Numbered from the stretch's first letter, positions 1 to 11,485 are shown. The stretch: 64,000 bases of DNA from Iodidimonas muriae (GCF_014647255.1 NZ_BMOV01000004.1:62001-126000); one strand, 5' to 3'. Notes: generated by a model not told the origin, from the sequence alone. Numbers and translations: made by a program.

Positions 1-830
1 AGGCGCAAGGCCTTATCGGCATCAGTGGCGTGGATACCCGCAGGCTGACACGGCAGATCCGCCGCGAGGGTGCCCCCAACGGGGTGATTGCCCATGCCCC
101 CGATGGCAGCTTTGATTTGCCTGCCTTGCTGGCGCAGGCGCGGGACTGGCCGGGGCTGCAAGGCATGGAGCTGGCACGCAGTGTCACCACCGGTCAGGCT
201 TATGAATGGACGCAAACCCTGTGGCGGATTGATGGTGGCTATGGCGATATGCGTGCTCCCACGCGCCATGTGGTGGCCATGGATTTCGGAATCAAATATA
301 ATATCTTGCGCAATTTGGCCAATGCCGGGGCGCGGGTGACGGTGGTGCCTGCCACGTCTTCTTTTGAAGATATTATGGCGCTGGCCCCCGATGGCGTGTT
401 TTTGTCCAACGGGCCGGGCGATCCTGCGGCCACCGCCAGCTATGCACTGCCGGTGGTGCGTAAATTATTGGAAAGTGGTTTGCCGGTTTTTGGCATCTGC
501 CTTGGCCATCAGATGTTGGGCTTGGCTATGGGCGGCAAAACCGTGAAGATGCATCAGGGCCATCGCGGGGCCAATCATCCGGTCAAGAATCTGGATACGG
601 GGCGGGTGGCCATCACGTCGATGAACCATGGCTTTGCCGTGGATCGCAACGGATTGGCCGAAGATGTCCGCATCACGCAATTGTCCTTGTTTGACGGCAC
701 TGTGTGCGCATTGGAGATGGATGGAGGACGGGTATTTTCCGTTCAACAACACCCTGAAGCCTCACCGGGGCCGCAAGACAATTTCGATCTGTTTGAAACA
801 TTCGTCGCAGGGGCTTCTTCTGGGGCGTGA
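1..830 (+). CDS. carA: carbamoyl-phosphate synthase small (glutaminase) subunit, 5'-truncated by window edge
   Basis: CarA hydrolyses glutamine and passes ammonia to CarB for carbamoyl phosphate, the precursor of arginine and pyrimidines. The reading frame is open from base 3 and runs from the window edge, beginning within the family's GLIGISGVDTRRLTRQIR region, so roughly the first 110-120 residues lie outside. The class I amidotransferase triad is visible: the nucleophile Cys in GICLGHQ and the His and Glu in QQHPEASPGP. The SNGPGDP oxyanion segment is also present. carB follows 111 bases downstream on the same strand. The internal GTG at base 30 is not the true start because homology continues upstream of it. 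Confidence 0.97.
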   Translation, partial: AQGLIGISGVDTRRLTRQIRREGAPNGVIAHAPDGSFDLPALLAQARDWPGLQGMELARSVTTGQAYEWTQTLWRIDGGYGDMRAPTRHVVAMDFGIKYNILRNLANAGARVTVVPATSSFEDIMALAPDGVFLSNGPGDPAATASYALPVVRKLLESGLPVFGICLGHQMLGLAMGGKTVKMHQGHRGANHPVKNLDTGRVAITSMNHGFAVDRNGLAEDVRITQLSLFDGTVCALEMDGGRVFSVQQHPEASPGPQDNFDLFETFVAGASSGA

Positions 831-941
831 CATATGAGAGCCGCAAGCCCTTATGGGCAGGCGGTTTAGGACTGGAACCTTGCTGGGCCACACGCATGAA
901 ATGGTGCGTTGTGGCCCTTCATTCGGGAGTTTGCCGCGATC

Positions 942-3900
942 ATGCCCAAACGCACGGACATTTCATCCATTCTGATTATCGGGGCCGGACCGATCGTTAT
1001 TGGGCAGGCTTGCGAGTTCGATTATTCCGGCACGCAGGCGGTGAAGGCGCTCAAAGAGGAAGGCTACCGGGTTATTCTGGTGAATTCCAACCCGGCGACC
1101 ATCATGACAGACCCGGACCTTGCCGATGCCACTTATGTGGAGCCGATTACGCCTGAAATGGTGGAAAAAATCATCGCGCGGGAACGGCCGGATGCCCTGC
1201 TGCCCACCATGGGCGGACAAACGGCGCTGAATACGGCATTGGCCTTATCGAAAAACGGCGTTCTAAAGCGCTATGGCGTTGCCATGATCGGCGCCAATGA
1301 AGAGGCCATCAACAAGGCGGAAGACCGGCAATTGTTCCGGACGGCGATGGATAAAATCGGCCTTGAAAGCCCAAAATCCGCTGTGGCGCACAGCTTGGCC
1401 GAAGCGCAAGACGTGCTGGAACAGGTGGGGCTGCCCGCCATTATTCGCCCGTCCTTCACCATGGGCGGCACCGGCGGCGGCATTGCCTATAACAAAGAAG
1501 AATTCGAACAGATTATCAAATCGGGCCTTGATGCGTCGCCGGTGGATGAAGTGCTGGTGGAAGAATCGGTGCTGGGTTGGAAAGAATATGAGATGGAGGT
1601 GGTGCGTGACCGCGCGGACAATTGCATCATCATCTGTTCCATCGAAAATCTTGATCCCATGGGGGTGCATACCGGCGACTCGATCACCGTTGCCCCGGCC
1701 TTGACGCTGACCGACAAGGAATATCAGGTCATGCGCAATGCCTCTATCGCGGTATTGCGAGAGATCGGCGTGGAAACCGGCGGCTCCAATGTCCAGTTTG
1801 CGGTGAACCCGAAAACCGGACGGTTGGTGGTAATCGAGATGAATCCGCGCGTGTCGCGGTCATCGGCGCTGGCCTCCAAAGCGACGGGCTTTCCCATTGC
1901 CAAGATCGCCGCCAAACTGGCGGTGGGCTATACGCTGGATGAACTGGACAATGATATCACCGGCGTGACACCGGCATCTTTCGAGCCGACCATTGATTAT
2001 GTGGTCACCAAGGTGCCGCGCTTTACCTTTGAAAAATTCCCCCATACCTCGGCCTTGCTGACCACATCGATGAAATCGGTGGGGGAAGCCATGGCCATCG
2101 GGCGGTCTTTCCCCGAAAGCCTGCAAAAGGCCCTGCGGTCCATGGAAACGGGGCTGACCGGTCTTGATGATGTAAAGATTGATGGTTACGACCCCGAACA
2201 ACCGGATGGAAATACCATTTCGGCCAGCCTTGTGCAGCCGTCGCCGGATCGGTTGTTGCGCATCGCACAGGCTTTTCGCCTTGGGATGACCGTGGATCAG
2301 GTTGCCGCCATCACCAAATATGATCCGTGGATATTGGGGCAGATCAAGCGCATCACCGATGCCGAAGCGGATATTCTTGCCAAGGGCCTTCCGACCGAAA
2401 GCGCCGGATTGCTGGATCTCAAGAAACTGGGCTTTTCCGATGAGCGTTTGGCGCATCTGGCGTCGACCACTCCCAAGGATGTGGCGGCTTTGCGTGATCG
2501 CATGGGGGTGCGCCCGGTGTTCAAGCGCATTGATACCTGCGCGGGCGAGTTTGACGCCCAAACGCCTTATCTTTATTCCGCTTATGAAGACGGCATCTCC
2601 AATATCCTGACCGGCGAACCCTTGCCCGCAGAAGATGAAGCGGATGTCAGCGACCGGCGCAAGGTGATGATTCTGGGCGGCGGGCCCAATCGCATCGGGC
2701 AGGGCATCGAATTTGATTATTGCTGCTGCCATGCCTGTTTCGCGCTGTCGGATGCAGGCTATGAAACCATCATGGTGAACTGCAATCCGGAAACGGTATC
2801 CACCGATTATGACACCTCGGATCGGCTATATTTCGAGCCGCTGACACTGGAAACGGTGCTGGATATCGTCCGGACAGAGCAGGCAAAGGGCGACTTTCTT
2901 GGCGTGATCGTCCAGTTTGGCGGCCAGACACCCTTGAAACTGGCCAAGGGGCTGGAACAGGCGGGCGTTCCCATTCTGGGCACCGGCACCGATGCCATCG
3001 ACCGGGCTGAAGACCGCGACCGCTTTGCTGAGATGCTGAATGATCTGGGGCTGAAGCAGCCCCCCAACGGCCTTGCCCGCACGCGGGAAGAAGCGGTGTG
3101 CATCGCTGAACGAATCGGCTTTCCGGTGCTGTTGCGCCCCTCTTATGTTTTGGGAGGGCGGGCCATGGAAATCGTCTATGACCATGCGCATCTTGACCGC
3201 TATATCCGCGAAGCCGTGCGTGTGTCCGGCGATAGTCCGGTTTTGGTGGATGGCTATTTGCGTGATGCCATCGAGGTGGATGTGGATGCGCTGTCTGATG
3301 GTACCGACGTTTATGTGGCCGGAGTGATGGAGCATATCGAAGAAGCGGGGATCCATTCCGGCGATAGCGCCTGCTCTTTGCCGCCTTATTCCCTGAACGA
3401 CGACATCATCGCAGAAATCGGCCGCCAGACTCGCGCTTTGGCGTTGGAACTGGGCGTGAAGGGCTTGATGAATGTGCAGTTTGCGGTGCGTGGGACGGAT
3501 ATTTTCCTGATCGAGGTGAACCCCCGTGCCAGCCGCACCGTGCCCTTTGTTGCCAAGGCCACCGGCATTCCCATCGCCAAGATCGCGGCCCGCCTGATGG
3601 CCGGAGAAAAGCTTTCGGATTTCGATCTGACACCTTTCCCGCGCCGCCATGTGGCCGTGAAAGAAGCAGTGTTCCCGTTTGCGCGTTTCCCCGGTGTCGA
3701 TGTGATTTTGGGGCCGGAAATGCGCTCCACTGGTGAAGTGATGGGCCTTGATGTGAGCTTTGACCGGGCCTTTTTGAAAAGCCAGATCGCGGCGGGAACG
3801 ATTTTGCCTGAACAAGGGCTGGTCTTCATTTCGGTGCGGGATACGGATAAAGACGCCATCGTGCCCGTGGCGCGTGAATTGCTGTCTTTGGGGTTTGATC

Positions 3901-4217
3901 TGATTGCCACACGCGGCACCGCAGGCTTTTTGGCGGAGCACGGGATCGAGGTGCGAATCGTCAATAAAGTGGCCGAGGGCCGTCCCCATATTGTTGATCT
4001 GCTAAAGGACGGCGAAATCGATTTGATGTTCAACACCACGTCAAGCGGCCAGTCCATCGCCGATTCTTATGAAATCCGGCGCAGTGCCTTGATTATGGGC
4101 ACTCCCTATTACACGACCATGGCCGGCGCCCGCGCTGCTGTGAAAGCACTTGGCACTGGAAAGCGCGGAACCCTTGAAGTTGCGCCTCTGCAATCCTACG
4201 CTATGCGTTCGGGCTGA
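942..4217 (+). CDS. carB: carbamoyl-phosphate synthase large subunit
   Basis: This is the 1091-residue synthetase subunit that makes carbamoyl phosphate from bicarbonate, ATP and ammonia supplied by CarA. Two homologous halves are visible, each with a Rossmann-like start ([22 protein letters not shown] near residue 9; [20 protein letters not shown] near 580) and an ATP-grasp domain ([12 protein letters not shown] in the first, [11 protein letters not shown] in the second). The last 140 or so residues form the MGS-like allosteric domain. I chose the ATG at 942 because [14 protein letters not shown] is the conserved N-terminus; an in-frame start at 909 would add eleven residues that do not look conserved. 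Length matches the family (about 1070-1100). Confidence 0.98.
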   Translation: MPKRTDISSILIIGAGPIVIGQACEFDYSGTQAVKALKEEGYRVILVNSNPATIMTDPDLADATYVEPITPEMVEKIIARERPDALLPTMGGQTALNTALALSKNGVLKRYGVAMIGANEEAINKAEDRQLFRTAMDKIGLESPKSAVAHSLAEAQDVLEQVGLPAIIRPSFTMGGTGGGIAYNKEEFEQIIKSGLDASPVDEVLVEESVLGWKEYEMEVVRDRADNCIIICSIENLDPMGVHTGDSITVAPALTLTDKEYQVMRNASIAVLREIGVETGGSNVQFAVNPKTGRLVVIEMNPRVSRSSALASKATGFPIAKIAAKLAVGYTLDELDNDITGVTPASFEPTIDYVVTKVPRFTFEKFPHTSALLTTSMKSVGEAMAIGRSFPESLQKALRSMETGLTGLDDVKIDGYDPEQPDGNTISASLVQPSPDRLLRIAQAFRLGMTVDQVAAITKYDPWILGQIKRITDAEADILAKGLPTESAGLLDLKKLGFSDERLAHLASTTPKDVAALRDRMGVRPVFKRIDTCAGEFDAQTPYLYSAYEDGISNILTGEPLPAEDEADVSDRRKVMILGGGPNRIGQGIEFDYCCCHACFALSDAGYETIMVNCNPETVSTDYDTSDRLYFEPLTLETVLDIVRTEQAKGDFLGVIVQFGGQTPLKLAKGLEQAGVPILGTGTDAIDRAEDRDRFAEMLNDLGLKQPPNGLARTREEAVCIAERIGFPVLLRPSYVLGGRAMEIVYDHAHLDRYIREAVRVSGDSPVLVDGYLRDAIEVDVDALSDGTDVYVAGVMEHIEEAGIHSGDSACSLPPYSLNDDIIAEIGRQTRALALELGVKGLMNVQFAVRGTDIFLIEVNPRASRTVPFVAKATGIPIAKIAARLMAGEKLSDFDLTPFPRRHVAVKEAVFPFARFPGVDVILGPEMRSTGEVMGLDVSFDRAFLKSQIAAGTILPEQGLVFISVRDTDKDAIVPVARELLSLGFDLIATRGTAGFLAEHGIEVRIVNKVAEGRPHIVDLLKDGEIDLMFNTTSSGQSIADSYEIRRSALIMGTPYYTTMAGARAAVKALGTGKRGTLEVAPLQSYAMRSG

Positions 4218-4250
4218 TTCTGGCCATTGTCCAGAATGGAGCTCGCCGTT

Positions 4251-4303
4251 CGCCGGCCGCTTGTTTCGGAGCTTGTTGCTCCTGCGTGCGACCGGCGTTT
4301 GAT
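4251..4303 (+). terminator. long stem-loop between carB and greA, possible terminator or structured greA leader
   Basis: The arms 4251-4260 (CGCCGGCCGC) and 4288-4297 (GCGACCGGCG) pair over ten positions with one mismatch, and a smaller hairpin (GGAGC at 4268, GCTCC at 4278) sits inside. The sequence after the stem is TTTGATTTAAAT, an imperfect U-rich tract. A separate 7-bp hairpin (4217-4223 with 4231-4237) overlaps the carB stop. The structure could end carAB transcription or form part of the greA 5' untranslated region; sequence alone does not decide. Confidence 0.45.
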
Positions 4304-4332
4304 TTAAATAATTTGCAATAAGAGCACGAAAG

Positions 4333-4806
4333 ATGACCGAAAAAGTCCCTATGCTGGCCTCCGGTTTCAACAGCCTCAAGGCAGAGCTGCAACAATTGAA
4401 GACCGTCGAACGGCCAGCCGTCGTCAGAGCGATTGAAGAGGCGCGGGCCCATGGCGATCTTTCTGAAAATGCCGAATATCATGCGGCGAAAGAAAAGCAG
4501 GGCATGATCGAAGCGCGGGTGATGGAACTGGAAGACAGTCTCAGCCGTGCCGAGGTGATCGACCCCACCACCCTGAAGGGGGATAAGGTGATGTTCGGAG
4601 CCACGGTGACCTTGCTGGACGAGGATGACAAATCCACCACCTACCAGATCGTCGGTGTGGAAGAGGCCGATGTGAAAAAAGGGCGGATTTCCTTTACCTC
4701 GCCCATCGGGCGGTCGATGATCGGCCGGTCTTTGGGGGACGAGGTGGAAGTGATCACCCCGTCTGGCGAGAAATATTTCGAGATCGAAAAGATCGAATTC
4801 AAATAA
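4333..4806 (+). CDS. greA: transcription elongation factor GreA
   Basis: GreA enters the secondary channel of RNA polymerase and stimulates cleavage of backtracked RNA. The 157-residue protein has the usual two parts: an N-terminal antiparallel coiled coil (about residues 10-75) whose tip carries the acidic [13 protein letters not shown] motif, and a C-terminal FKBP-like domain ([12 protein letters not shown] through [10 protein letters not shown] and the closing EIEKIEF). Length equals the family norm. The ATG is preceded by a purine run AGCACGAAAG. It lies 115 bases after carB in the same direction and is probably transcribed separately or as a read-through partner. Confidence 0.97.
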   Translation: MTEKVPMLASGFNSLKAELQQLKTVERPAVVRAIEEARAHGDLSENAEYHAAKEKQGMIEARVMELEDSLSRAEVIDPTTLKGDKVMFGATVTLLDEDDKSTTYQIVGVEEADVKKGRISFTSPIGRSMIGRSLGDEVEVITPSGEKYFEIEKIEFK

Positions 4807-5218
4807 GCGAATCGGGGGAGGATGCATCGGGCATCCTTTCCCGCTCCTTTCGGCGTTTTTCAGCCATATCATCAAGATGTTGGAAGGCTGCGGCGACCGC
4901 AGAGGGACCATCGGTTTCACTACCGGTGATTCTGTGCTGCGCGTCCGCATCCACCGGCTGCAAAAGCCAATCCACCCCCGTTTGTGTTGGCACCAGTTCC
5001 AGAACGAATCCGTCTGCGAACCCGTCTTCCTTTTCCAGGCTGTCGGGGTCTGCTTCCATGGGCCAAAGAATCGCCAGATGGCTTAATCGCCAGAATTTGG
5101 TGCGGGGAACGCCTTTGATTTCTGTCGCAAGATCATGCGCGGTTACCGGGGTACCGTTTTCCAGTTTCCAACGGGGGGTCGCAGATTTTGAACGATGTGT
5201 CATGGGCAATCTTATCAT
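4799..5218 (-). CDS. hypothetical protein, about 135 residues
   Basis: I do not recognise this protein. It is rich in charged residues, begins with a basic stretch, contains a central [13 protein letters not shown] segment and ends with an Arg/Lys/Glu-rich helix ([13 protein letters not shown]). No signal peptide or membrane segment is visible, so it is likely cytoplasmic. The 3' end overlaps the end of greA by 8 bases in convergent orientation. Two in-frame ATGs are possible, at 5218 and 5203; neither has a strong Shine-Dalgarno sequence, so the start is uncertain. Codon choice (GCC, CTG, GAT, GGC) resembles its neighbours, which supports a real gene. Confidence 0.6.
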   Translation of the reverse strand: MIRLPMTHRSKSATPRWKLENGTPVTAHDLATEIKGVPRTKFWRLSHLAILWPMEADPDSLEKEDGFADGFVLELVPTQTGVDWLLQPVDADAQHRITGSETDGPSAVAAAFQHLDDMAEKRRKERERMPDASSPDSLI

Positions 5219-5377
5219 GGAAATTTAGGGTGCAGCCATGCCCCACTTAAAGTGCTTTGACCATCGGGATTAATTTTTCGTGAAGGGGTGTTTATTCGCT
5301 GGCCCGACACCAGATGAACGGGGACTGTCCATGTGGTCGGTTTTAGGAAAAAGTCCTTACATAAGGAGGGCATATTC

Positions 5378-5947
5378 ATGTCTGAGTTCACATTTCACGA
5401 TACAGCAAACGCGCCTGAAGGATCCAAGGGGATTCTGGAAAAGGCGGAAGCAAAATACGGATTTGTTCCAAATATTCTCCGTGGTCTGGCTGATGCACCG
5501 GCGGCTCTTGAAGGCTATGCAACCCTTTCCGGCATTTACGACAAGACCAGCCTTAGCCCTGTGGAACGCCAGGTGGTTTTGCTGACCGTCAGCTTTGAAA
5601 ACGGGTGCAGCTATTGCATGGCGGCCCATTCCGGCGCTGCCAAAATGGCGCAGATGGATGATGCTGTCTTAAAAGCATTGCGCGATGGCACCGAACTTCC
5701 CGATGCGAAGCTTCAGGCCCTGCGCAGCTTTACCCAAGCTGTTGTGGAAAAGCGCGGCTATGCGGATGAAAGCGACCTGAAGGCATTTTTCGATGCCGGT
5801 TATTCCAAGCAGACTGTACTGGAAGTGGTGTTGGGCATTACGCTCAAAACCCTGTCTAATTACAGCAATCATATGATGGAGCCGAAACTGGACGAGCAGT
5901 TCAAACCGCTTGAATGGACAGCTCCGAAAAGCCAAGCAGCCCAATAA
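5378..5947 (+). CDS. carboxymuconolactone decarboxylase / AhpD-like family protein
   Basis: The protein (189 residues) belongs to the AhpD-like superfamily, whose members use a CxxC pair for peroxide or peroxidase reduction. Cys77 and Cys80 in NGCSYCMAAH, with His84 following, form the typical active site. The preceding helix LSPVERQVVLLTVSFENG is also characteristic. The start at 5378 was chosen because an AAGGAGGG ribosome binding site lies 7 bases upstream; an in-frame start at 5333 would precede that site. It appears monocistronic: a promoter region of about 160 bases lies upstream and a strong hairpin lies downstream. The physiological substrate cannot be read from sequence. Confidence 0.88.
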   Translation: MSEFTFHDTANAPEGSKGILEKAEAKYGFVPNILRGLADAPAALEGYATLSGIYDKTSLSPVERQVVLLTVSFENGCSYCMAAHSGAAKMAQMDDAVLKALRDGTELPDAKLQALRSFTQAVVEKRGYADESDLKAFFDAGYSKQTVLEVVLGITLKTLSNYSNHMMEPKLDEQFKPLEWTAPKSQAAQ

Positions 5948-6009
5948 GGCGTTTCTATCTGCGGGTGGGGCCAGCCCGCCCGCAGAAGACGGAAGATCTC
6001 ATAAAGAAA

Positions 6010-6044
6010 ACCGGCCTGAAGCATGCTTCAAGCCGGTCTTATTC
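6010..6044. terminator. bidirectional rho-independent terminator between AhpD-like gene and rpmF
   Basis: Arms ACCGGC-C-TGAAGC (6010-6022) and GCTTCA-A-GCCGGT (6025-6037) form a 12-bp stem with one C-A mismatch and a two-base loop. On the + strand CTTATTC follows; on the - strand TTTCTTTAT follows. It lies between the ends of two convergent genes, so it probably serves both. Confidence 0.8.
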
Positions 6045-6062
6045 ATTGGTCGTGTTCCGGGA

Positions 6063-6245
6063 TCAATCGCCCTTGGGCGCAATCACCTGACGACCACGAT
6101 ACATGCCGGTCTTCAGATCCACATGGTGGCGCAGAACATATTCGCCGGTATGCGGATCTTCTTGATAATTGACCCGCTCCAGCTTGTCGTGAGCGCGGCG
6201 ATTGCCACGGCGCATCGGCGACACTTTTCTTTTAGGTACAGCCAT
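6063..6245 (-). CDS. rpmF: 50S ribosomal protein L32
   Basis: L32 is a small protein of the large ribosomal subunit. The 60-residue sequence starts with the hallmark [20 protein letters not shown], which continues in a basic N-terminal half and ends [16 protein letters not shown]. The zinc-binding cysteines found in some L32 variants are absent, as in other alphaproteobacterial forms. The ATG at 6245 is preceded by GATGAGGACGAG, a good ribosome binding site; a longer reading frame upstream to 6308 is not conserved. Gene is transcribed leftward towards the bidirectional hairpin at 6010-6037. Confidence 0.97.
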   Translation of the reverse strand: MAVPKRKVSPMRRGNRRAHDKLERVNYQEDPHTGEYVLRHHVDLKTGMYRGRQVIAPKGD

Positions 6246-6613
6246 CTCGTCCTCATCTACCCGATGCCGCACCGCTGTTCGGCGCGAGCCAAATTCTGAT
6301 CCGTTCAAGAAAGGGGGCGCCGAAAGACGCAGATATCCCTATCCCGAATTGAGCGGCGGACAATAAGCGGGCTTTCTTTGAAAATCAAGACCGATCTTTG
6401 TCGGCATTTTGCCGCATATGGGGCGAGGAAGAAAACCACAGCCTGCACGGCCATGATCGGGCGGAAAGATGGCCCGTCTTTTTAGAAACCGCCTTTATGA
6501 AATCATAAGTTCCGTCTTATGCAGCAAGGGATTGGTTGCCTCGAAGCGATGATCGGCCTAGACAGGAAAGCTCGTTTTTATCGCTTATGATCGGGATCAG
6601 GAAGAGACCCATT
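6246..6613. other. intergenic region with divergent promoters of rpmF and pccA; 14-bp palindrome
   Basis: No coding sequence or RNA gene was recognised in these 368 bases. The region must hold the promoters of rpmF (left) and the carboxylase gene (right). A perfect inverted repeat TTATGA-AA-TCATAA lies at 6495-6508, about 105 bases before the pccA start, and could be an operator. A weak hairpin CGGGC/GCCCG followed by TCTTTTTA lies just before it, near 6457-6485. Confidence 0.5.
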
Positions 6614-8599
6614 ATGTTTGAAAAGATTCTCATTGCAAATCGGGGCGAGATCGCCTGCCGCATCATCAAAACTGCCAAACGCATGGGAATCAGAACTGTC
6701 GCCGTTTATTCCGATGCCGATGCGGATGCCCTGCATGTGGAAATGGCTGACGAGCATGTGCATATCGGGGAAGCCCCTGCCGCGCAAAGCTATTTGCTGG
6801 CCGATAAGATCATCAAGGCGGCGAAAGATACGGGCGCGCAGGCCATTCATCCCGGCTTCGGGTTTTTATCGGAAAATGCGAAATTCGTAGAGGCGGTAGA
6901 AGCGGCGGGTCTTGTCTTCATCGGCCCCACGATCCATGCCATTTCTGCCATGGGCGATAAGATCGAATCGAAGCGGCTGGCTCAGAAAGCCGGTGTGTCC
7001 ACCGTTCCCGGCTATATCGGTGAAATTGCCGATGATGACGAAGCGGTGAAAATTGCTGCGGATATCGGCTATCCGGTGATGATCAAGGCATCGGCGGGCG
7101 GTGGCGGCAAGGGCATGCGCATTGCGTGGGATGAAGAGGAATGTCGGGAAGGCTTTCTCTCGGCACGGTCGGAAGCGCGGTCCAGCTTTGGCGATGAGCG
7201 TATTTTCATCGAGAAATATATTGTCGAGCCGCGCCATATCGAGATCCAGATTCTGGGCGATAGCCAAGGCACCGTTTTGTATCTGGGGGAGCGGGAATGT
7301 TCGATCCAGCGTCGCCATCAAAAGGTGATCGAGGAAGCCCCGTCGCCTTTCATTGACGAGGCCACCCGCAAAGCCATGGGCGAACAGGCGGTGGCGCTTT
7401 CCAAAGCGGTGGATTATCGCTCGGCCGGGACCGTGGAATTTATCGTTGATAAAGACCGTAATTTCTATTTTCTGGAAATGAACACCCGCCTTCAGGTGGA
7501 GCATCCTGTTACGGAAATGATCACCGGGCTGGATCTGGTCGAGCAGATGATCAAAGTGGCGGCCGGTCAGCCCTTGGGCATGACGCAAGAGGATATCCGG
7601 TTGACGGGATGGGCCATTGAAAGCCGCATATATGCCGAAGATCCTTATCGCAATTTCCTGCCTTCCATTGGTCGTCTGACCCGCTATCGCCCCCCTGCGG
7701 AAACCGGTTCTGTGCGGAATGATACCGGCGTATTCGAAGGCGCGGAAATCTCCATGTATTATGATCCGATGATCGCCAAACTGGCCACATGGGGCGAAAC
7801 CCGTGAGGCCGCTTTGGCGGAAATGCGCACCAGCCTCGACCAGTTCTATATTCGCGGCATCGCCCATAATATACCGTTCCTGGGCGCGGTGATGGCCCAT
7901 CCGCGTTTTGCCGAAGGGCGGTTGAGCACCAATTTCATTGCAGAAGAATATCCCGATGGCTTTGAAGGCGGGGTGATGACGCCGGAGATCGAACTGGCCA
8001 TGCGCGCTGCGGCCTGTTTCATTCATGCGGTAGAAACATCGCGCGATTCCCAGATGCCGGGGCGCATTGCGTCTGTGGCGGCGGTGCAAAGCCGCGAATG
8101 GATCATCCATCTGGACGATAGCCATGTCAGTGCCCGCATTTATCCGTCACAGGGCGGGGCCACATTGGTGATGGGCGGCAAAAGTTTTGAACTGGCCAGC
8201 GATTGGACACCGGGCAAGACGGTGTTTTCCGGCACGATCGACGGACGGCCGGTCACGTTGGAGCTGGACCGGCTGAATATGGGCTATCAATTGTCTACCA
8301 GCGGCGTGTCCAAAACCGTCACCGTGCTTCCTCCGCATGTGGACCGGTTGATGACCCATATGCCGGAAAAGGTAGAGGCTGATACCTCGAAATTCCTGCT
8401 CTGCCCCATGCCGGGCCTTGTGGTGGCCATCAATGTGACCGAAGGCGACGAGGTGAAAGCCGGGCAGGCTTTGGCGGTGGTGGAAGCCATGAAGATGGAA
8501 AATATCCTGCGTGCCGAGCGCGATGGCACCGTGTCGGCGATCAAGGCAGGGGTTGGTGATAGCCTTGCCGTGGATCAGGTGATTCTGGAATTTGAATGA
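6614..8599 (+). CDS. pccA: propionyl-CoA carboxylase alpha subunit (biotin carboxylase + BCCP)
   Basis: The 661-residue protein carries biotin carboxylase and biotin carrier domains on one chain and works with a separate carboxyltransferase beta subunit to make (S)-methylmalonyl-CoA from propionyl-CoA. Visible landmarks are the N-terminal FEKILIANRGEIACRII, the ATP-binding loop KASAGGGGKGMRIAW, RHIEIQ, the EMNTRLQVEHPVTE segment and the C-terminal AMKMEN biotinylation site with the lysine at residue 627. The ATG at 6614 matches the conserved start; the frame extends upstream without conservation. The overall sequence resembles alphaproteobacterial PccA more than methylcrotonyl- or geranyl-CoA carboxylases, but the exact acyl substrate is an inference. 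No pccB gene is present in the window. Confidence 0.9.
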   Translation: MFEKILIANRGEIACRIIKTAKRMGIRTVAVYSDADADALHVEMADEHVHIGEAPAAQSYLLADKIIKAAKDTGAQAIHPGFGFLSENAKFVEAVEAAGLVFIGPTIHAISAMGDKIESKRLAQKAGVSTVPGYIGEIADDDEAVKIAADIGYPVMIKASAGGGGKGMRIAWDEEECREGFLSARSEARSSFGDERIFIEKYIVEPRHIEIQILGDSQGTVLYLGERECSIQRRHQKVIEEAPSPFIDEATRKAMGEQAVALSKAVDYRSAGTVEFIVDKDRNFYFLEMNTRLQVEHPVTEMITGLDLVEQMIKVAAGQPLGMTQEDIRLTGWAIESRIYAEDPYRNFLPSIGRLTRYRPPAETGSVRNDTGVFEGAEISMYYDPMIAKLATWGETREAALAEMRTSLDQFYIRGIAHNIPFLGAVMAHPRFAEGRLSTNFIAEEYPDGFEGGVMTPEIELAMRAAACFIHAVETSRDSQMPGRIASVAAVQSREWIIHLDDSHVSARIYPSQGGATLVMGGKSFELASDWTPGKTVFSGTIDGRPVTLELDRLNMGYQLSTSGVSKTVTVLPPHVDRLMTHMPEKVEADTSKFLLCPMPGLVVAINVTEGDEVKAGQALAVVEAMKMENILRAERDGTVSAIKAGVGDSLAVDQVILEFE

Positions 8600-8627
8600 G
8601 CCGGAGTGTCTGCGGTTCTATATGGTT

Positions 8628-8720
8628 ATTCCCGGACTTGATCCGGGAATCCCGTTCTTCGCTTATGGCACATTGTGGATCGACCGAACCGGACCTTCAG
8701 GTCAAGCCCGGGGGTAACGG
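8628..8720. repeat. intergenic palindromic repeat of the CCCGGACTTGATCCGGG type
   Basis: ATTCCCGGA (8628-8636) and TCCGGGAAT (8642-8650) form a perfect 9-bp stem around CTTGA. A related half, GGTCAAGCCCGGGGGTAACGG, lies at 8700-8720. Sequences of this kind are dispersed in many alphaproteobacterial intergenic regions. Only one copy is visible in this window, so membership in a repeat family is based on recognition, not on counting. Confidence 0.55.
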
Positions 8721-8770
8721 TTAATTTGCACAGGATGCATGGGGATGGATAAAGAGCAACAGCTCTTGTC

Positions 8771-9253
8771 TTAATCCGAGGCGGTTGCCGCTTTTGCCAA
8801 GGCCGTTATCAGGCCGGTCATTTTCTTTGTGATCGCCTCGCCATTTTTCAGGCTGTGGCGATGAACGAGAAAGTGCGGATCGTTGAACGCCACAAAGACC
8901 TGGCCATTTTCTGCTTCATAAACCAAGGCCTTTAAGGGCAGATCGATTCCCATTGTCTGGGCGTTTTGCATCAAGGGTGTGCCGCCTTCGGGATTGCCGA
9001 AAATCAGCAATTGGGTGGGGCGCAAGTCCATGTCGATAGAGCGGGCACCCGCTTGGTGATCGATGCGCGCAAAAACCTTGAAGCCGCGTTGGGTAATGGC
9101 GGCTTCCAAACGGTCCATGGTGGCTGCAACGCTGTCACTGGCTTCAAAGCGCAACAGCCCTGATATGTTTTGGCTATCCGCATGGTCGCCCGCATGGGCG
9201 GTGCGAAAGAAAAACGTGAACAAAAGGACAAGTAACACAAAAATAGAGCGCAT
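8771..9253 (-). CDS. exported DUF302 domain protein
   Basis: The protein has 160 residues. An N-terminal signal peptide is clear: MRS, a hydrophobic run of Phe/Leu/Val and a likely cleavage after TAHA near residue 22. The rest matches the DUF302 fold, with GLLRFEASDSVAATMDRLEAAI, the RPTQLLIFGNPEGGTPLM block and the FNDPHFLVHRH segment. DUF302 proteins have no settled function. The start at 9253 follows a GGAGACTGTG ribosome binding site; the reading frame continues upstream but without a signal-peptide logic. It lies downstream of groEL on the same strand but beyond the groEL terminator, so it should have its own promoter. Confidence 0.85.
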   Translation of the reverse strand: MRSIFVLLVLLFTFFFRTAHAGDHADSQNISGLLRFEASDSVAATMDRLEAAITQRGFKVFARIDHQAGARSIDMDLRPTQLLIFGNPEGGTPLMQNAQTMGIDLPLKALVYEAENGQVFVAFNDPHFLVHRHSLKNGEAITKKMTGLITALAKAATASD

Positions 9254-9314
9254 CACAGTCTCCGAGTGGGAGGACGAAAGCAAAACAGGGCGCCAGCATA
9301 ACGCCATTCCGACA

Positions 9315-9349
9315 TAAAAAAAAGCCGTGACGCAAGGTGCGCCACGGCT
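9315..9349 (-). terminator. rho-independent terminator of groESL
   Basis: On the minus strand an 11-position stem (9339-9349 with 9323-9333, one mismatch) with a five-base loop is followed by eight Ts (9322-9315). It sits about 50 bases after the groEL stop codon. Confidence 0.9.
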
Positions 9350-9399
9350 TCTTCGACTGTAGGTGTATCCGAAGATACAGCAAGCATGAGGGGAAAGGC

Positions 9400-11097
<1,698 letters not shown>

Positions 11098-11123
11098 TTA
11101 TGGAACAAAAGGGTGGGGCGGCT

Positions 11124-11411
11124 TTAGCCGATGATGCCCAAAATGTCCGATTCTTTCATGATCAGCAGGTCTTCGCCGTCGATCTTGACTTCTGTGCCAG
11201 ACCATTTGCCAAACAGAACGCGGTCGCCAGCTTTCACGTCAAGCGGTGCCACTTCGCCTTTTTCGTTCTTGGCACCGGCTCCGGCGGCAACAACTTCGCC
11301 TTCCTGAGGCTTTTCTTTGGCAGAATCGGGAATGATAATGCCGCCTCTGGTTTTTTCTTCGCTTTCAACGCGACGGACCAGAACACGGTCATGCAATGGA
11401 CGGAATGCCAT
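11124..11411 (-). CDS. groS: co-chaperonin GroES (Hsp10)
   Basis: GroES caps the GroEL cylinder. The 95-residue protein has [21 protein letters not shown] at the start, the mobile loop region around [15 protein letters not shown], and the conserved [13 protein letters not shown] and [13 protein letters not shown] segments. The ATG at 11411 is preceded by AGGAGGAAACTTC; the frame extends upstream through the leader region but that part overlaps the CIRCE element and is not coding. First gene of the groESL operon. Confidence 0.98.
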   Translation of the reverse strand: MAFRPLHDRVLVRRVESEEKTRGGIIIPDSAKEKPQEGEVVAAGAGAKNEKGEVAPLDVKAGDRVLFGKWSGTEVKIDGEDLLIMKESDILGIIG

Positions 11412-11485
11412 GAAGTTTCCTCCTTGTGGCTCTATAGGTGCTTGATGCCCCTGAAAATTGATATGTGGTGCCTTACGGCCCCCTG

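Noticed and set aside
2826-3989. Open frame of 387 codons antisense to carB.
   Set aside because: Shadow frame; His- and Arg-rich translation without family resemblance.
6866-8125. Open frame of 419 codons antisense to the propionyl-CoA carboxylase gene.
   Set aside because: It is explained by the codon bias of pccA and has no recognisable motif.
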